DNA of 59,090 nt, from contig JARLIO010000093.1 in assembly GCA_031291675.1 (NCBI GenBank), forward strand, positions 1 to 59,090. Reading direction: 5' to 3'. A program made the translations under genes and the position numbers. The notes under the pieces are model-generated. The model ran no database searches and had not been told where the DNA came from. It saw nothing but the letters and a program-made list of their open reading frames with translations. This stretch comes from Azospirillaceae bacterium. Lineage in GTDB: Bacteria > Pseudomonadota > Alphaproteobacteria > Azospirillales > Azospirillaceae. Below are positions 26,688-34,361 of this stretch, one piece after another. Position 1 is the first letter of the stretch; every line of letters begins with the position of its first letter.

Positions 26688-27035
26688 TTATCCCGCCATC
26701 TCTGGCTGCCAACTGCGGGCTGGCATGCGCCAGTCGATGCCCTCCAGCAGCATGGACAGCTGAGCGGGCGTCAACGACACCGCGCCGTCTTTGGCCTGCG
26801 GCCAAGTGAACCGGCCACGCTCCAGCCGCTTGGCGTAGAGCACCATGCCCTGGGTGTCCCACCACAGGCATTTCACCAAGTCGCCCCGCCTACCGCGGAA
26901 CACGAACAGCTGCCCGCTGAACGGGTCGTGCCCGAGCGCCTGCTGCACCTGGCGCCCCAACCCGTCGAAGCCGCGGCGCATGTCGGTCGTCCCTGCCGCC
27001 AGCCACACCCGCACGCCCGGCGGCAGCGCGATCAC
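26688..27035 (-). CDS. tnpB: IS66 Orf2 protein TnpB
   Basis: A 115-aa IS66 accessory protein recognised by the conserved motifs TTDMRRGFDGL, FVFRGRRGDLVKCLWWD and GRFTWPQ. The GTG start at 27035 overlaps the tnpA stop (27032-27034), the usual coupled arrangement in IS66 elements. Longer in-frame extensions upstream are shadow sequence of tnpA. Required for transposition along with TnpA and TnpC (family knowledge); its exact role is not settled. Confidence 0.93.
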   Translation of the reverse strand: MIALPPGVRVWLAAGTTDMRRGFDGLGRQVQQALGHDPFSGQLFVFRGRRGDLVKCLWWDTQGMVLYAKRLERGRFTWPQAKDGAVSLTPAQLSMLLEGIDWRMPARSWQPEMAG

Positions 27036-27439
27036 TCCCGCAGAGCTCCAAGGATGCGGCGCAGCGCTCGGGCGTCGACGTGCTGGTCCACACGGACCAC
27101 GCTGCCGCTCGGCAGGCTGATTTCCACCATGCTCGATGGGCTTGGGCTTGGTGGTGATGGCGCGGCAACGGGGCGATCCATCGACTGGCTCGGACCGTCG
27201 AGTAGGCGGACCGGCACGAAAGGCGAGACCGCTTCGCCTGTCGGCTCGGCGGTGAGCAGGCCGTCGCGGACCTGGCGGCGCCACGTGAACACCAGGCTGC
27301 GATAGGCACCGTGCCGGGCCGCAACATCGCCGACTGTGGCACCCTGTTCGAAGGTCTCGGCAACGATGCGCAGCTTCTCCGACGTGCTCCAGCGACGCCG
27401 CCGCTCCCGGCCGGTGATGATCTCGATCGTGCCGTCCAT
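27032..27439 (-). CDS. tnpA: IS66 Orf1 transposase subunit TnpA
   Basis: A 135-aa protein with an IS3/IS911-like helix-turn-helix at residues ~14-55 (RRRRWSTSEKLRIVAET, then GATVGDVAARHG, then VFTWRRQ), which is expected to bind the element's ends. A proline-rich linker and a short C-terminal strand region (VEISLPSGSVVRVDQHVDA) complete the IS66 TnpA pattern. ATG 27439 lies ~80 bp inside the right end. It is the first gene of the transposition operon. Confidence 0.92.
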   Translation of the reverse strand: MDGTIEIITGRERRRRWSTSEKLRIVAETFEQGATVGDVAARHGAYRSLVFTWRRQVRDGLLTAEPTGEAVSPFVPVRLLDGPSQSMDRPVAAPSPPSPSPSSMVEISLPSGSVVRVDQHVDARALRRILGALRE

Positions 27440-27519
27440 GACCTTAAGCCCAGCCTTAAAGTCAGCAGCATACCGACATGCACACCAACGTCAGAAGGCG
27501 GGGATCACCGGACGCTTAC

Positions 27520-27527
27520 TAAGAAGT
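27520..27527. repeat. Target-site duplication of IS66 element (right copy)
   Basis: TAAGAAGT, identical to 25043-25050, directly follows the right inverted repeat. Confidence 0.93.
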
Positions 27528-27736
27528 CCGCAGGCGCTTGTTAGAGCGGCGATTGGGCGTCGCCTCTCACCCCTGGCTCCGATCGCGCCGGAACGAAATA
27601 CGTGCTCCGGACCGCTTCTCGAACGAAGTCGGCAATCGCTGGACGCCGAGGACCATGGAATCCTGGGACGCCTTCCGCACAACGGATTGGTGGGGGCTTC
27701 CACGTCACGGTGGACACCATGTGGACACCAGGCTCA

Positions 27737-27769
27737 AAACGAGAAAGGCCGCCTTGCGGCAGCCTTCTC
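27737..27769 (-). terminator. Terminator after tRNA-Gly
   Basis: On the minus strand a GC-rich hairpin (GCCGC-AAG-GCGGC core, extended by GAGAAGG paired with CCTTTCTC) starts ~28 nt after the tRNA 3' end. It is followed by a short GTTTTG stretch. It is a reasonable Rho-independent terminator with a weak T-tail. Confidence 0.6.
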
Positions 27770-27797
27770 ATAACGCTCTGATTTCCCTTGGGAAATT

Positions 27798-27872
27798 TGG
27801 AGCGGGCGAAGGGATTCGAACCCTCGACCCCAACCTTGGCAAGGTTGTGCTCTACCCCTGAGCTACGCCCGC
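27798..27872 (-). tRNA. tRNA-Gly (anticodon GCC)
   Basis: The minus strand folds as a complete cloverleaf. The 7-bp acceptor stem pairs GCGGGCG with CGCCCGC, the D arm contains AGCTCAGGGGTAGAGC, the anticodon loop TTGCCAA carries GCC, the T arm has GGTTCGAATCC, and CCA is encoded (27798-27800). It marks the boundary between the accessory island (its 3' side) and conserved chromosome (its 5' side). tRNA 3' ends are common integration sites, but I see no integrase gene or second copy of the tRNA end in this window. Confidence 0.97.
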
Positions 27873-28365
27873 TTCCTTGACGCTGCCGAGTTGTGCTCGG
27901 CGGGTGAGCGCGGATAATACTGATCCGCCGACGCTTGGCAAGGACCTTTTTGATTTTTTTTCGACGACCATCATCCTGGTCCCGGGATGTCATCACGCAA
28001 CCGGCTTTTGCCCCGCGCCGCGCGATAACCCCGCCCCCGATCTCCGCGCCCCCCGGCCGTGCCGTCCGCATCGGCCTCGATCCGCGCATCATCGTCCAGC
28101 CCATCACCCGCCGGTGATTCACCTGACCACGGCCATCGCACCGCCCCCCCTGACGCGCTTCATCGAACTTTGCGGCCATCCCGCCCCGGTCGTGCTATTG
28201 TCCGGGACCGGTTAGCACCGCCCGGATTCGTCCGGATCTTCTTGCCGTTGGCTCGGGCTCCCCATATTTATCGCCACATGATCCGGCGAAACCCATCCGG
28301 GGTTCCTGCCTGGTTCTGATTTCGAATTCGACGACCAAAGACCGCGATCGCAACAGGATATCCCC
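27873..28365. other. Intergenic region with tRNA-Gly promoter; no gene seen
   Basis: This gap lies between tRNA-Gly and cnoX. Besides the tRNA promoter it has a run of T residues near 27948-27961 and scattered short frames that cross the tRNA and look spurious. The cnoX promoter must lie in its right part, but no consensus pair stands out. Confidence 0.55.
27914..27941 (-). promoter_or_regulatory. Promoter of tRNA-Gly
   Basis: Minus-strand -35 TTGCCA (27936-27941) and -10 TATTAT (27914-27919) are spaced by 16 bp, giving a transcript start about 35 nt before the mature tRNA 5' end. Confidence 0.6.
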
Positions 28366-29304
28366 ATGGTTTCGATGTTCCATGCCGGCCCCGCCGGCGC
28401 CAAACCCTCAGCCGCCCCGGTCGACGACGTCGTCAAGGAGTCAAGCGACCGCAATTTTGCCCGGGACGTGATTGACGCCTCGCGAACCGTTCCGGTCATC
28501 GTCGATTTCTGGGCGCCCTGGTGCGGCCCCTGCAAACAGCTCGGCCCCATCATCGAAAAGGTGGTCCGCGCCACCCGCGGTGCGGTGAAGCTGGTCAAGA
28601 TCAACACCGACGAAAGCCCCCAGGTCGCCGGCCAACTGCGTGTCCAGTCGATCCCCGCGGTCTACGCCTTCTTCCAGGGGCGGCCCGTCGATGCCTTCGT
28701 CGGCGCGCTGCCGGAATCCCAGATCAAGCAGTTCGTCGACCGGCTGACCGCGCTGGCCGGCGGCCAGGGCGGGAACGACCCGATCGAGGACGCGCTCGAA
28801 CAGGCCAAGCAGGCCCTCGAAGACCAGGATTTCGAAGCGGCCCAGGACATCTACGGCCAGATTCTGGAACATGAACCGACCCATGTCGGGGCCTATGGCG
28901 GCATGATCCGCGCCCTGATCGGCGTCAACGACCTTGCCGCGGCCCGCCAACTGGTCGAACAGGCGCCAAAATCCATCGCCGACTCGAAAGAGTTCCCGGC
29001 CATTCGCTCGGCCCTCGAACTGGCGGAGCAAGGTCAGGCCGCGGGACCGATCGCTGAGCTGGCGCTGAAGCTGGAGCGCAATCCTGCTGATCACCAGCTT
29101 CGCTTCGATCTGGCCGTCGCCTTGTACGCCGCCGGCCGGCGTGAGGACGCTGTCGACGAATTGCTCGAACTGGTCCGCCGTGACCGGGCGTGGAACGACC
29201 AGCAGGCGCGCAAACAGCTGGTCAAATTCTTCGAGGCCTTCGGGCCCACCGACAAGCTGACAATTTCGGCACGTCGACGGCTATCCACCATCCTGTTCGC
29301 CTGA
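28366..29304 (+). CDS. cnoX: Thioredoxin-TPR co-chaperone CnoX/YbbN
   Basis: A 312-aa cytoplasmic protein. Residues ~25-135 form a thioredoxin domain with an intact WCGPC active site (C53, C56), and residues ~150-312 form TPR-like helices (DFEAAQDIYGQILEHEPTHVGAYGGMIRALIG, split over repeats). CnoX/YbbN shields oxidised proteins and hands them to GroEL or DnaK (family knowledge). E. coli CnoX lacks a working CxxC, whereas the alphaproteobacterial type retains it, as here. ATG 28366 has an AGGA element upstream. The LON-domain gene follows after 17 bp in the same direction, a pairing common in alphaproteobacteria. Confidence 0.93.
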   Translation: MVSMFHAGPAGAKPSAAPVDDVVKESSDRNFARDVIDASRTVPVIVDFWAPWCGPCKQLGPIIEKVVRATRGAVKLVKINTDESPQVAGQLRVQSIPAVYAFFQGRPVDAFVGALPESQIKQFVDRLTALAGGQGGNDPIEDALEQAKQALEDQDFEAAQDIYGQILEHEPTHVGAYGGMIRALIGVNDLAAARQLVEQAPKSIADSKEFPAIRSALELAEQGQAAGPIAELALKLERNPADHQLRFDLAVALYAAGRREDAVDELLELVRRDRAWNDQQARKQLVKFFEAFGPTDKLTISARRRLSTILFA

Positions 29305-29321
29305 TCCAGCCCCCATCGAGA

Positions 29322-29993
29322 ATGAGCCCGAACCCCACCCTGCCCCACGGCGGCCTCCTGCCAGCAACCCTGCCGATCTTCCCGATCGCCGGCGTCTTGT
29401 TGCTGCCGCGTGGCCGCCTGCCGCTGAACGTCTTCGAACCCCGCTATCTCGCGCTGGTCGACGATGTTCTCGCCACCTCTGATCGTCTGATCGGCATGAT
29501 CCAGCCCCTCGATCCGGCAACCACCGATCCAACGCCCGCCGTCTATCCGGTCGGTTGCGCCGGGCGCATCACCGAATTCACCGAAACCGATGACGGCCGC
29601 TACCTGATCGCACTCGGCGGGATCAGCCGGTTTCGAATCGATGGTGAACTGGCGGCGACATCGCGCGGCTATCGGCGGGTGGTCCCCGACTGGCACGATT
29701 TTCCCGGCGATTCGGAACCGGCGGGCGGCTGGACCTTCGACCGTGAGCGCCTGCTCCAGGGGCTTCGCGCCTACTTCAAATTGCACGAGATTGCGGCTGA
29801 CTGGTCGGTGATCACCTCGGCTCCCGACGAACGCCTGATCACCTCGCTGGCCATGATCTGCCCGTTTGAACCCGCGGAGAAGCAGGCTCTGCTGGAAGCC
29901 AACACCCTGGCCGACCGCGCCAACCGGATGACCGCCCTGATCGAGATGGCGATCGCCGACCGCGGCACGGGCGAGCCGTCGGCCCGTCACTGA
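29322..29993 (+). CDS. LON peptidase substrate-binding domain protein
   Basis: A 223-aa protein consisting of a stand-alone LON N-terminal domain: LPIFPIAGVLLLPRGRLPLNVFEPRYLALVDDVL (split here across residues 17-50) with the signature PLNVFEPRY, then GCAGRI and a DGRYLIALGG segment. It has no protease or AAA domain, so it presumably binds unfolded substrates. ATG 29322 is chosen because upstream frames overlap cnoX. Co-transcription with cnoX suggests a shared role in protein quality control (inference). Confidence 0.92.
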   Translation: MSPNPTLPHGGLLPATLPIFPIAGVLLLPRGRLPLNVFEPRYLALVDDVLATSDRLIGMIQPLDPATTDPTPAVYPVGCAGRITEFTETDDGRYLIALGGISRFRIDGELAATSRGYRRVVPDWHDFPGDSEPAGGWTFDRERLLQGLRAYFKLHEIAADWSVITSAPDERLITSLAMICPFEPAEKQALLEANTLADRANRMTALIEMAIADRGTGEPSARH

Positions 29994-30023
29994 TCCCGGC
30001 ATCGGAGCGGCGTTTTGCGAGGC

Positions 30024-30773
30024 TCAGATCGCCCCCGATGCCGCCCCGCCCGAAATCGACCCGGGCAGCGGCACGATGAAGCGTGGGCGCCGCTCCCGCA
30101 CCGGTTTGCGCGGGATCCCGGCGTAAATCTGCTTGCTGGCCTCGACCATGATGACGCCCGACAGCGTCTTGAACCAGCGCCCGCCGATTTCCTCCCACGC
30201 CGGGGCTGACCCCAGCAAAAACCGCGAGCGCAGCGGCGGAATGAACAGAGCCCGGGCCGAACGTTCCGGCACAAACATGTTTTCCCGCAGGATGTGCTTG
30301 AGCTGACTGGCCGAGAACGGATAGCCGTGGCCAAAGGGCGTGCCGTCGACCCGGGCCCAGATGCTGCGCCGGTTGGGCACGATCACCAGGATCCGGCCCC
30401 CCGCAGCCAGAACCCGCCAGATCTCCCGCAACATCGGCCGAATCTGCTCGGTGAATTCCAAACCGTGCACCAGCAACACCCGGTCAACCGAGACGTCGGG
30501 CAATGGCAACTCGGATTCATCGGCCAGGGTCACCAGCCCGGGCCCCTCCGGCGGCCAGAACACGACGCCCTGCGCCGCCGGCATCACCGCCAGAACCCGC
30601 TCGGCCTCTTCGCGAAACATGCGCAGATAGGGTGTTGCGTAGCCAACACCGAGCACGACCTGGCCACGGGCATGCGGCCACATTTCCCGGATCCGCCGGC
30701 GCAGCATCCGCCGCGTGACCTGACCCAGACTGGATTCATAAAACTCGCGAAGATCCAGGGCGTCGATATACAT
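30024..30773 (-). CDS. SAM-dependent methyltransferase (class I)
   Basis: A 249-aa methyltransferase-like protein. The glycine-rich loop (VVLGVGYATPYL) is at residues ~38-49, an acidic-turn region (LADESELPLPDVSVDRVLLVHGLE) at ~83-107, and a REIWRVLAAGGRILVIVPN block at ~118-137, typical of Methyltransf_11 proteins. The family is conserved beside gloB in alphaproteobacteria, as here where the two genes diverge from a ~106-bp gap. ATG 30773 (MYIDALDLREFYESSLG) is preferred over a start 16 codons upstream because the extra residues lack family character. Substrate unknown. Confidence 0.85.
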   Translation of the reverse strand: MYIDALDLREFYESSLGQVTRRMLRRRIREMWPHARGQVVLGVGYATPYLRMFREEAERVLAVMPAAQGVVFWPPEGPGLVTLADESELPLPDVSVDRVLLVHGLEFTEQIRPMLREIWRVLAAGGRILVIVPNRRSIWARVDGTPFGHGYPFSASQLKHILRENMFVPERSARALFIPPLRSRFLLGSAPAWEEIGGRWFKTLSGVIMVEASKQIYAGIPRKPVRERRPRFIVPLPGSISGGAASGAI

Positions 30774-30879
30774 GATAGGAACACACGCGCGGCTGCACCG
30801 AAACGAATTCGACCCTATCATGGTTCATGTCCCCGCTGACGCGCTTCCGGTTCGCCAACGTCTGGAGTAGTTTGCCACC

Positions 30880-31662
30880 ATGACCGACCTCGAAATCCGG
30901 CTGATTCCGGCCTTTACCGATAACTACATCTATGCCCTGCGCGATTCCGCCAGCGGCGCCGTCGCCGTGGTCGATCCCGGCGAGGCGGGCGCCGCGATCG
31001 CGGCCCTTGAGCGATTCGGCTGGCGCCCCGATCTGATCCTGCTGACCCACCACCATCCCGACCATATCGGCGGCGCCATCGAACTGCGCACGCGGTTCGG
31101 GTCGCAGGTTGTCGGCGCCCTCGCCGATCAGTCCCGCCTGCCGCCGCTCGACCGCGCGGTCGCCGAAGGTGACCAGGTTCTGCTGGGTGGCACCGAATTG
31201 GCGGTTCTGGAAGTCCCTGGCCACACCGTGGGCCACATCGCCTATGTCGGCGGCGGGGCGCTGTTCAGCGGCGACACGCTGTTTTCGCTGGGATGCGGGC
31301 GGATGTTTGAAGGCACCGCGGCGCAGATGTGGAACTCGCTGACCAAGCTGCGGGCGCTTCCCGATACGCTCGCGATCTATTGCGGCCACGAATATACCGC
31401 TTCCAACGCGCGCTTTGCCGTCACCGTCGATCCGGACAACGCGGCGCTGCATCGGCGGATTGCCGAAGTCACCGCCCTGCGGGCGGCGGGCCGGCCGACG
31501 ATCCCCGCGTCGCTGGCCGACGAGCGGGCCACGAATCCCTTTCTACGCGCCGACGACCCGACAGTGGCCCGGATGCTCGGCCTGGACCGGGAACCATCCG
31601 ACGCTGTCGCCGATCCCGTCGCGGTCTTTGCAGCGCTGCGGCAGCGGAAGGATCATTTCTGA
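30880..31662 (+). CDS. gloB: Hydroxyacylglutathione hydrolase (glyoxalase II)
   Basis: A 260-aa metallo-beta-lactamase-fold enzyme. The THHHPDHIGG metal motif (residues ~54-63), PGHTVGHIAYV (~112-122), GDTLFSLGCGRMFEG (~131-145) and CGHEYTASNARFA (~168-180) are all present, together with the C-terminal NPFLRAD glutathione-site motif. It hydrolyses S-lactoylglutathione to lactate and glutathione, the last step of methylglyoxal detoxification. The neighbouring GST gene 45 bp downstream fits a glutathione-dependent detoxification cluster. Confidence 0.96.
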   Translation: MTDLEIRLIPAFTDNYIYALRDSASGAVAVVDPGEAGAAIAALERFGWRPDLILLTHHHPDHIGGAIELRTRFGSQVVGALADQSRLPPLDRAVAEGDQVLLGGTELAVLEVPGHTVGHIAYVGGGALFSGDTLFSLGCGRMFEGTAAQMWNSLTKLRALPDTLAIYCGHEYTASNARFAVTVDPDNAALHRRIAEVTALRAAGRPTIPASLADERATNPFLRADDPTVARMLGLDREPSDAVADPVAVFAALRQRKDHF

Positions 31663-31707
31663 TCCAAAACAACAACAATCGCCGCTGGAAGAGAGGACCC
31701 TGTTGTC

Positions 31708-32313
31708 ATGTTGAAACTCCGCTACAGCAAGACCTCGCCTTACGTCCGAAAAGTATTGATCCTGGCGCACGAAGCCGGTCTGTTCGATCGCCTGGTGCTC
31801 GAGGAGGGCAATCCCTGGGCGCTCGATACCGACCAGCCGCGGTTCAATCCGCTGGGGAAGATTCCGAGCCTGGTATTACCCGACGGTTCGACGTTGTTCG
31901 ACAGCCCGGTGATCAGCGAATATTTGGATTCGCTGCATGATCGGGAGCCTTTCTTTCCCAAGGGTCCGGCCCGCTGGCGCGCCCTGCGCCAGCAGGCGCT
32001 GGCCGATGGCATCTGCGATGCCGCCATCCTGTGGCGCCAGGAAGGGCAGCGGCAGGAAGCCATCCAGTCAGCCTATTGGAAGGACCGGCACCGGCGCACC
32101 GTTGAACGGGCTCTGGACGTGCTCGAGCATGAAGAGGCGGCTTACCTCGATCCGCCGCTGACGATCGGCGGCATCGCGACCATGGCCGCCCTGGGCTATG
32201 TCGATTTGCGCATGGGGGATCTGAATTGGCGGGAGACCCGGCCGACCTTGGCGGCATGGCTGGCCGACGCCAGCCAGCGCCACAGTTTCCAGGCCACCGA
32301 ACCGCCGCGGTAA
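31708..32313 (+). CDS. Glutathione S-transferase family protein
   Basis: A 201-aa GST. The thioredoxin-like N-domain begins KLRYSKTSPYVRKVLILAHEAG, includes the cis-Pro/glutathione motif (GKIPSLVLPDGSTLFDSPVISEYLDSL, residues ~51-77), and the helical C-domain starts near residue 90. The N-terminal SxTSPY pattern, with Ser/Thr rather than Tyr near the start, fits beta/YfcF-like bacterial GSTs. It is preceded by AGAGGA as the ribosome site. Its substrate cannot be told from sequence. Confidence 0.93.
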   Translation: MLKLRYSKTSPYVRKVLILAHEAGLFDRLVLEEGNPWALDTDQPRFNPLGKIPSLVLPDGSTLFDSPVISEYLDSLHDREPFFPKGPARWRALRQQALADGICDAAILWRQEGQRQEAIQSAYWKDRHRRTVERALDVLEHEEAAYLDPPLTIGGIATMAALGYVDLRMGDLNWRETRPTLAAWLADASQRHSFQATEPPR

Positions 32314-32634
32314 CGTCCGGGCTCCCCCGACGCCGCAAGGTCTGGTCAGAGAGGGCCCGACGGCGCCGGGACCGCCGAGAAGCGATCCGCCGTAGGCTCC
32401 GGGGGCGGACCTTATTGGCTGACAGTCCGACACCGGCCAGGCGATCCAGGGCCAAAGCCCGCGGAACTTCCGAACGCGACGATCATTCTTCATGACCATT
32501 GGTATCACGCGGCTTGCCATTGACAGGGGTCCCGATGAATGACAGGCAGATTGGAACGGGCGTTATCAATCGGCGGGATTTGAAACCGGTGACACAGGCA
32601 CGTCCCCACCGCCGTCAAACCAGGATCGTTTGCC
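32314..32634. other. Intergenic region, nothing identified
   Basis: This 321-bp gap holds only short implausible frames. A TTGACA hexamer occurs near 32520 without a convincing -10. I see no RNA gene or clear terminator. Confidence 0.5.
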
Positions 32635-33057
32635 ATGCCAACGCCTCAGGACATCGTCACCACCCTTGGGATGCAGCCCCATCCCGAGGGCGGATATTTC
32701 GTTGAAACCTTTCGTGATCCTGACCCTCCGCAGGGTCGCGGCAGTGCCACAGCCATCTATTACCTGCTGGAGAGCACGCAGATCTCGGCCTGGCATCGGA
32801 TCGACGCCGTCGAGATCTGGCATTGGTACGCCGGCTCCCCCCTGGCGCTGATGACCCGAATCGACGACGGCCTGGTCGAAACGACGATCCTGGGCAATCG
32901 TCTGGAGGCCCTGCAGCGTCCACAGGCGGTTGTTAGCGCCGGCGTATGGCAAAGCGCGATTTCACTGGGTGCCTGGACGCTGGTCGGATGCACGGTATCC
33001 CCGGCGTTCCGGTTTGCCGGTTTTGAACTCGCGACTCCAGGGCGGTTCGCCCCCTGA
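32635..33057 (+). CDS. Cupin DUF985-family protein
   Basis: A 140-aa single-domain cupin of the DUF985 (Cupin_5) type: HPEGGYFVETFRD (residues ~16-28), IYYLLE, SAWHRIDAVEIWHWYAGSPL (~49-68, the metal-site region) and TLVGCTVSPAFRFAGFEL near the C-terminus. The members bind metal or small ligands but their reaction is unknown. It is convergent with the DUF1501 gene, whose stop is 9 bp away. Confidence 0.92.
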   Translation: MPTPQDIVTTLGMQPHPEGGYFVETFRDPDPPQGRGSATAIYYLLESTQISAWHRIDAVEIWHWYAGSPLALMTRIDDGLVETTILGNRLEALQRPQAVVSAGVWQSAISLGAWTLVGCTVSPAFRFAGFELATPGRFAP

Positions 33058-33066
33058 CCCGTCGCG

Positions 33067-34350
33067 TCACGCCGATACCAGGCCCAGTGCCGGATGCGGC
33101 CGGTAGCCCGGGAAGATGTGCCCAAGCGCCGCGCCGCAGCCGAGGCGCGCGGTCATAATCTCGGCCAGCACCGTGCGGTAGTCGGTGGTTGCGGCGAGGT
33201 CGACACCCTGGTCGAGATCCGGCGTCGCCAGGCCCGGCCAGGTCCCATACATCCGGCCGCCCCTCGCATGACCGGACAACACCATCATCAGGCTGCCGTG
33301 GCCATGATCGGTGCCACCAGAGCGATTGGAACGCAGGCGGCGGCCGAACTCGCTGACGGTGACCAGGGTCAAGCGGTCGTGCCACGGCGCCATATCGTTC
33401 CAAAATGCCAGCAGGTTGCGGGACAATTGCCGTGCCAGCCCCGCGAAACGTCCGGCCTGGTTTTCATGGGTGTCCCAGCCGCCCATATCGACACAGGCCA
33501 ATTGCAAGCCCAGGTCGAGCTTGACCAAACGCGCCACAGTTTGCAGACCCCGGGTCAACTCACCGTCATCATAGTTGGCGCCGGGATCCGGCTGATAAGT
33601 CGCGATCTTGCCGTCGGGGCCCCGCGGCAGCCGGCCATTGACCCGGTTCATACCGTCCACCGTGATCGTCCCGGCGCGGCGCAGCGGATCATCCCCGCCG
33701 CGGTAAAGGGCCTGGAGCACGTCCGTCGCCTGAGGCCCCCCGGGCAGGTCCAGGCCATGCTGCAGATCGGGAATCGCCAACGCCGGCGCGAAGCCGTGCA
33801 GAGCATTGACGACGCCATTGGTCACCGAAACCGCACTCAGTGGCTCCGTGGTGCCAATCGCCGCCAGGGTCCGGGCGACCCAGCCATTGTCCGTCAGCGC
33901 GTCGGGACGCGCCCCCGTCTCCGTCCCGGAATAGCCAGCCTCGATCAGATCCTGGGCCTCGAAATGGCTGCGCGTCGCACTGCCGATCCCGGTGGCATGA
34001 ACGATCGCGAGATGGCCGGCGCGATACAGCTCGGCCAGGGGTGCCGCCTCCCCATGCAGCCGAAAATCGACACCCTTGCCAATCGGCTGGTCCAGGGAGA
34101 TTCCGGCCTTGTCGCCATTGTCGAGCACGCGCAGCTCGGGCGCCCGATCGGCGATATAGTTCGGGTCATTGGCGGGTCCCAGCAGATGCAGGACGTCGCA
34201 GCCGCCGCGCAGGAACAGCACCACCAGAATGTCCCGGCTCCCCGCGGCAGAGACCCCCTCGGCAAAAGCCAGGGTGCGCAGACCACCCGCCGGCACCAGG
34301 GCGGCCGCGGCCGCCGTGGATCGCAACAAAGTTCGACGCGTGATGTCCAT
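33067..34350 (-). CDS. DUF1501 family exported protein
   Basis: A 427-aa protein with a twin-arginine-like signal (DITRRTLLRSTAAAAALVPAGGL) at its N-terminus and the DUF1501 core: DILVVLFLRGGCDVLHLL (residues ~43-60), DNGWVARTLA, LACVDMGGWDTHENQ and VSEFGRRLRSNRSGGTDHGHGS. The fold is related to alkaline phosphatase/sulfatase enzymes, with His/Asp residues placed for metal binding. ATG 34350 (MDITRRT) is chosen because the long upstream frame is the shadow of the DUF1800 gene. It is co-transcribed with DUF1800 (11-bp gap), an almost universal pairing whose function is unproven. Confidence 0.93.
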   Translation of the reverse strand: MDITRRTLLRSTAAAAALVPAGGLRTLAFAEGVSAAGSRDILVVLFLRGGCDVLHLLGPANDPNYIADRAPELRVLDNGDKAGISLDQPIGKGVDFRLHGEAAPLAELYRAGHLAIVHATGIGSATRSHFEAQDLIEAGYSGTETGARPDALTDNGWVARTLAAIGTTEPLSAVSVTNGVVNALHGFAPALAIPDLQHGLDLPGGPQATDVLQALYRGGDDPLRRAGTITVDGMNRVNGRLPRGPDGKIATYQPDPGANYDDGELTRGLQTVARLVKLDLGLQLACVDMGGWDTHENQAGRFAGLARQLSRNLLAFWNDMAPWHDRLTLVTVSEFGRRLRSNRSGGTDHGHGSLMMVLSGHARGGRMYGTWPGLATPDLDQGVDLAATTDYRTVLAEIMTARLGCGAALGHIFPGYRPHPALGLVSA

Positions 34351-34361
34351 GGCGTGTGACC

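Larger units (their letters stand above)
25051..27519 (-). mobile_element. Complete IS66-family insertion sequence
   Basis: A 2,469-bp element bounded by terminal inverted repeats beginning GTAAGCGTCCG (25051-25061, and the complement ending at 27519). Flanking 8-bp repeats TAAGAAGT are identical on both sides, so insertion was recent and clean. It carries the canonical tnpA-tnpB-tnpC order on the minus strand with intact frames. It landed in the gap between the promoter of the minus-strand defence cassette and the tRNA-Gly gene, disrupting no recognisable gene. Outward transcription from its transposase genes would run leftwards into the cassette. Confidence 0.95.

Noticed and set aside
27541-28179. 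Long minus-strand open frame across the tRNA region
   Set aside because: It reads straight through tRNA-Gly; the GVEHNLAKVGVEGSNPFA-type translation is the usual shadow of a tRNA gene.
29998-30042. GGCATCGG/CCGATGCC inverted repeat between convergent genes
   Set aside because: The loop would be ~29 nt and one arm lies inside the methyltransferase coding sequence; too weak to call a terminator.
33094-34359. 421-codon plus-strand frame opposite the DUF1501 gene
   Set aside because: Shadow of a strongly conserved gene with signal peptide and family motifs.
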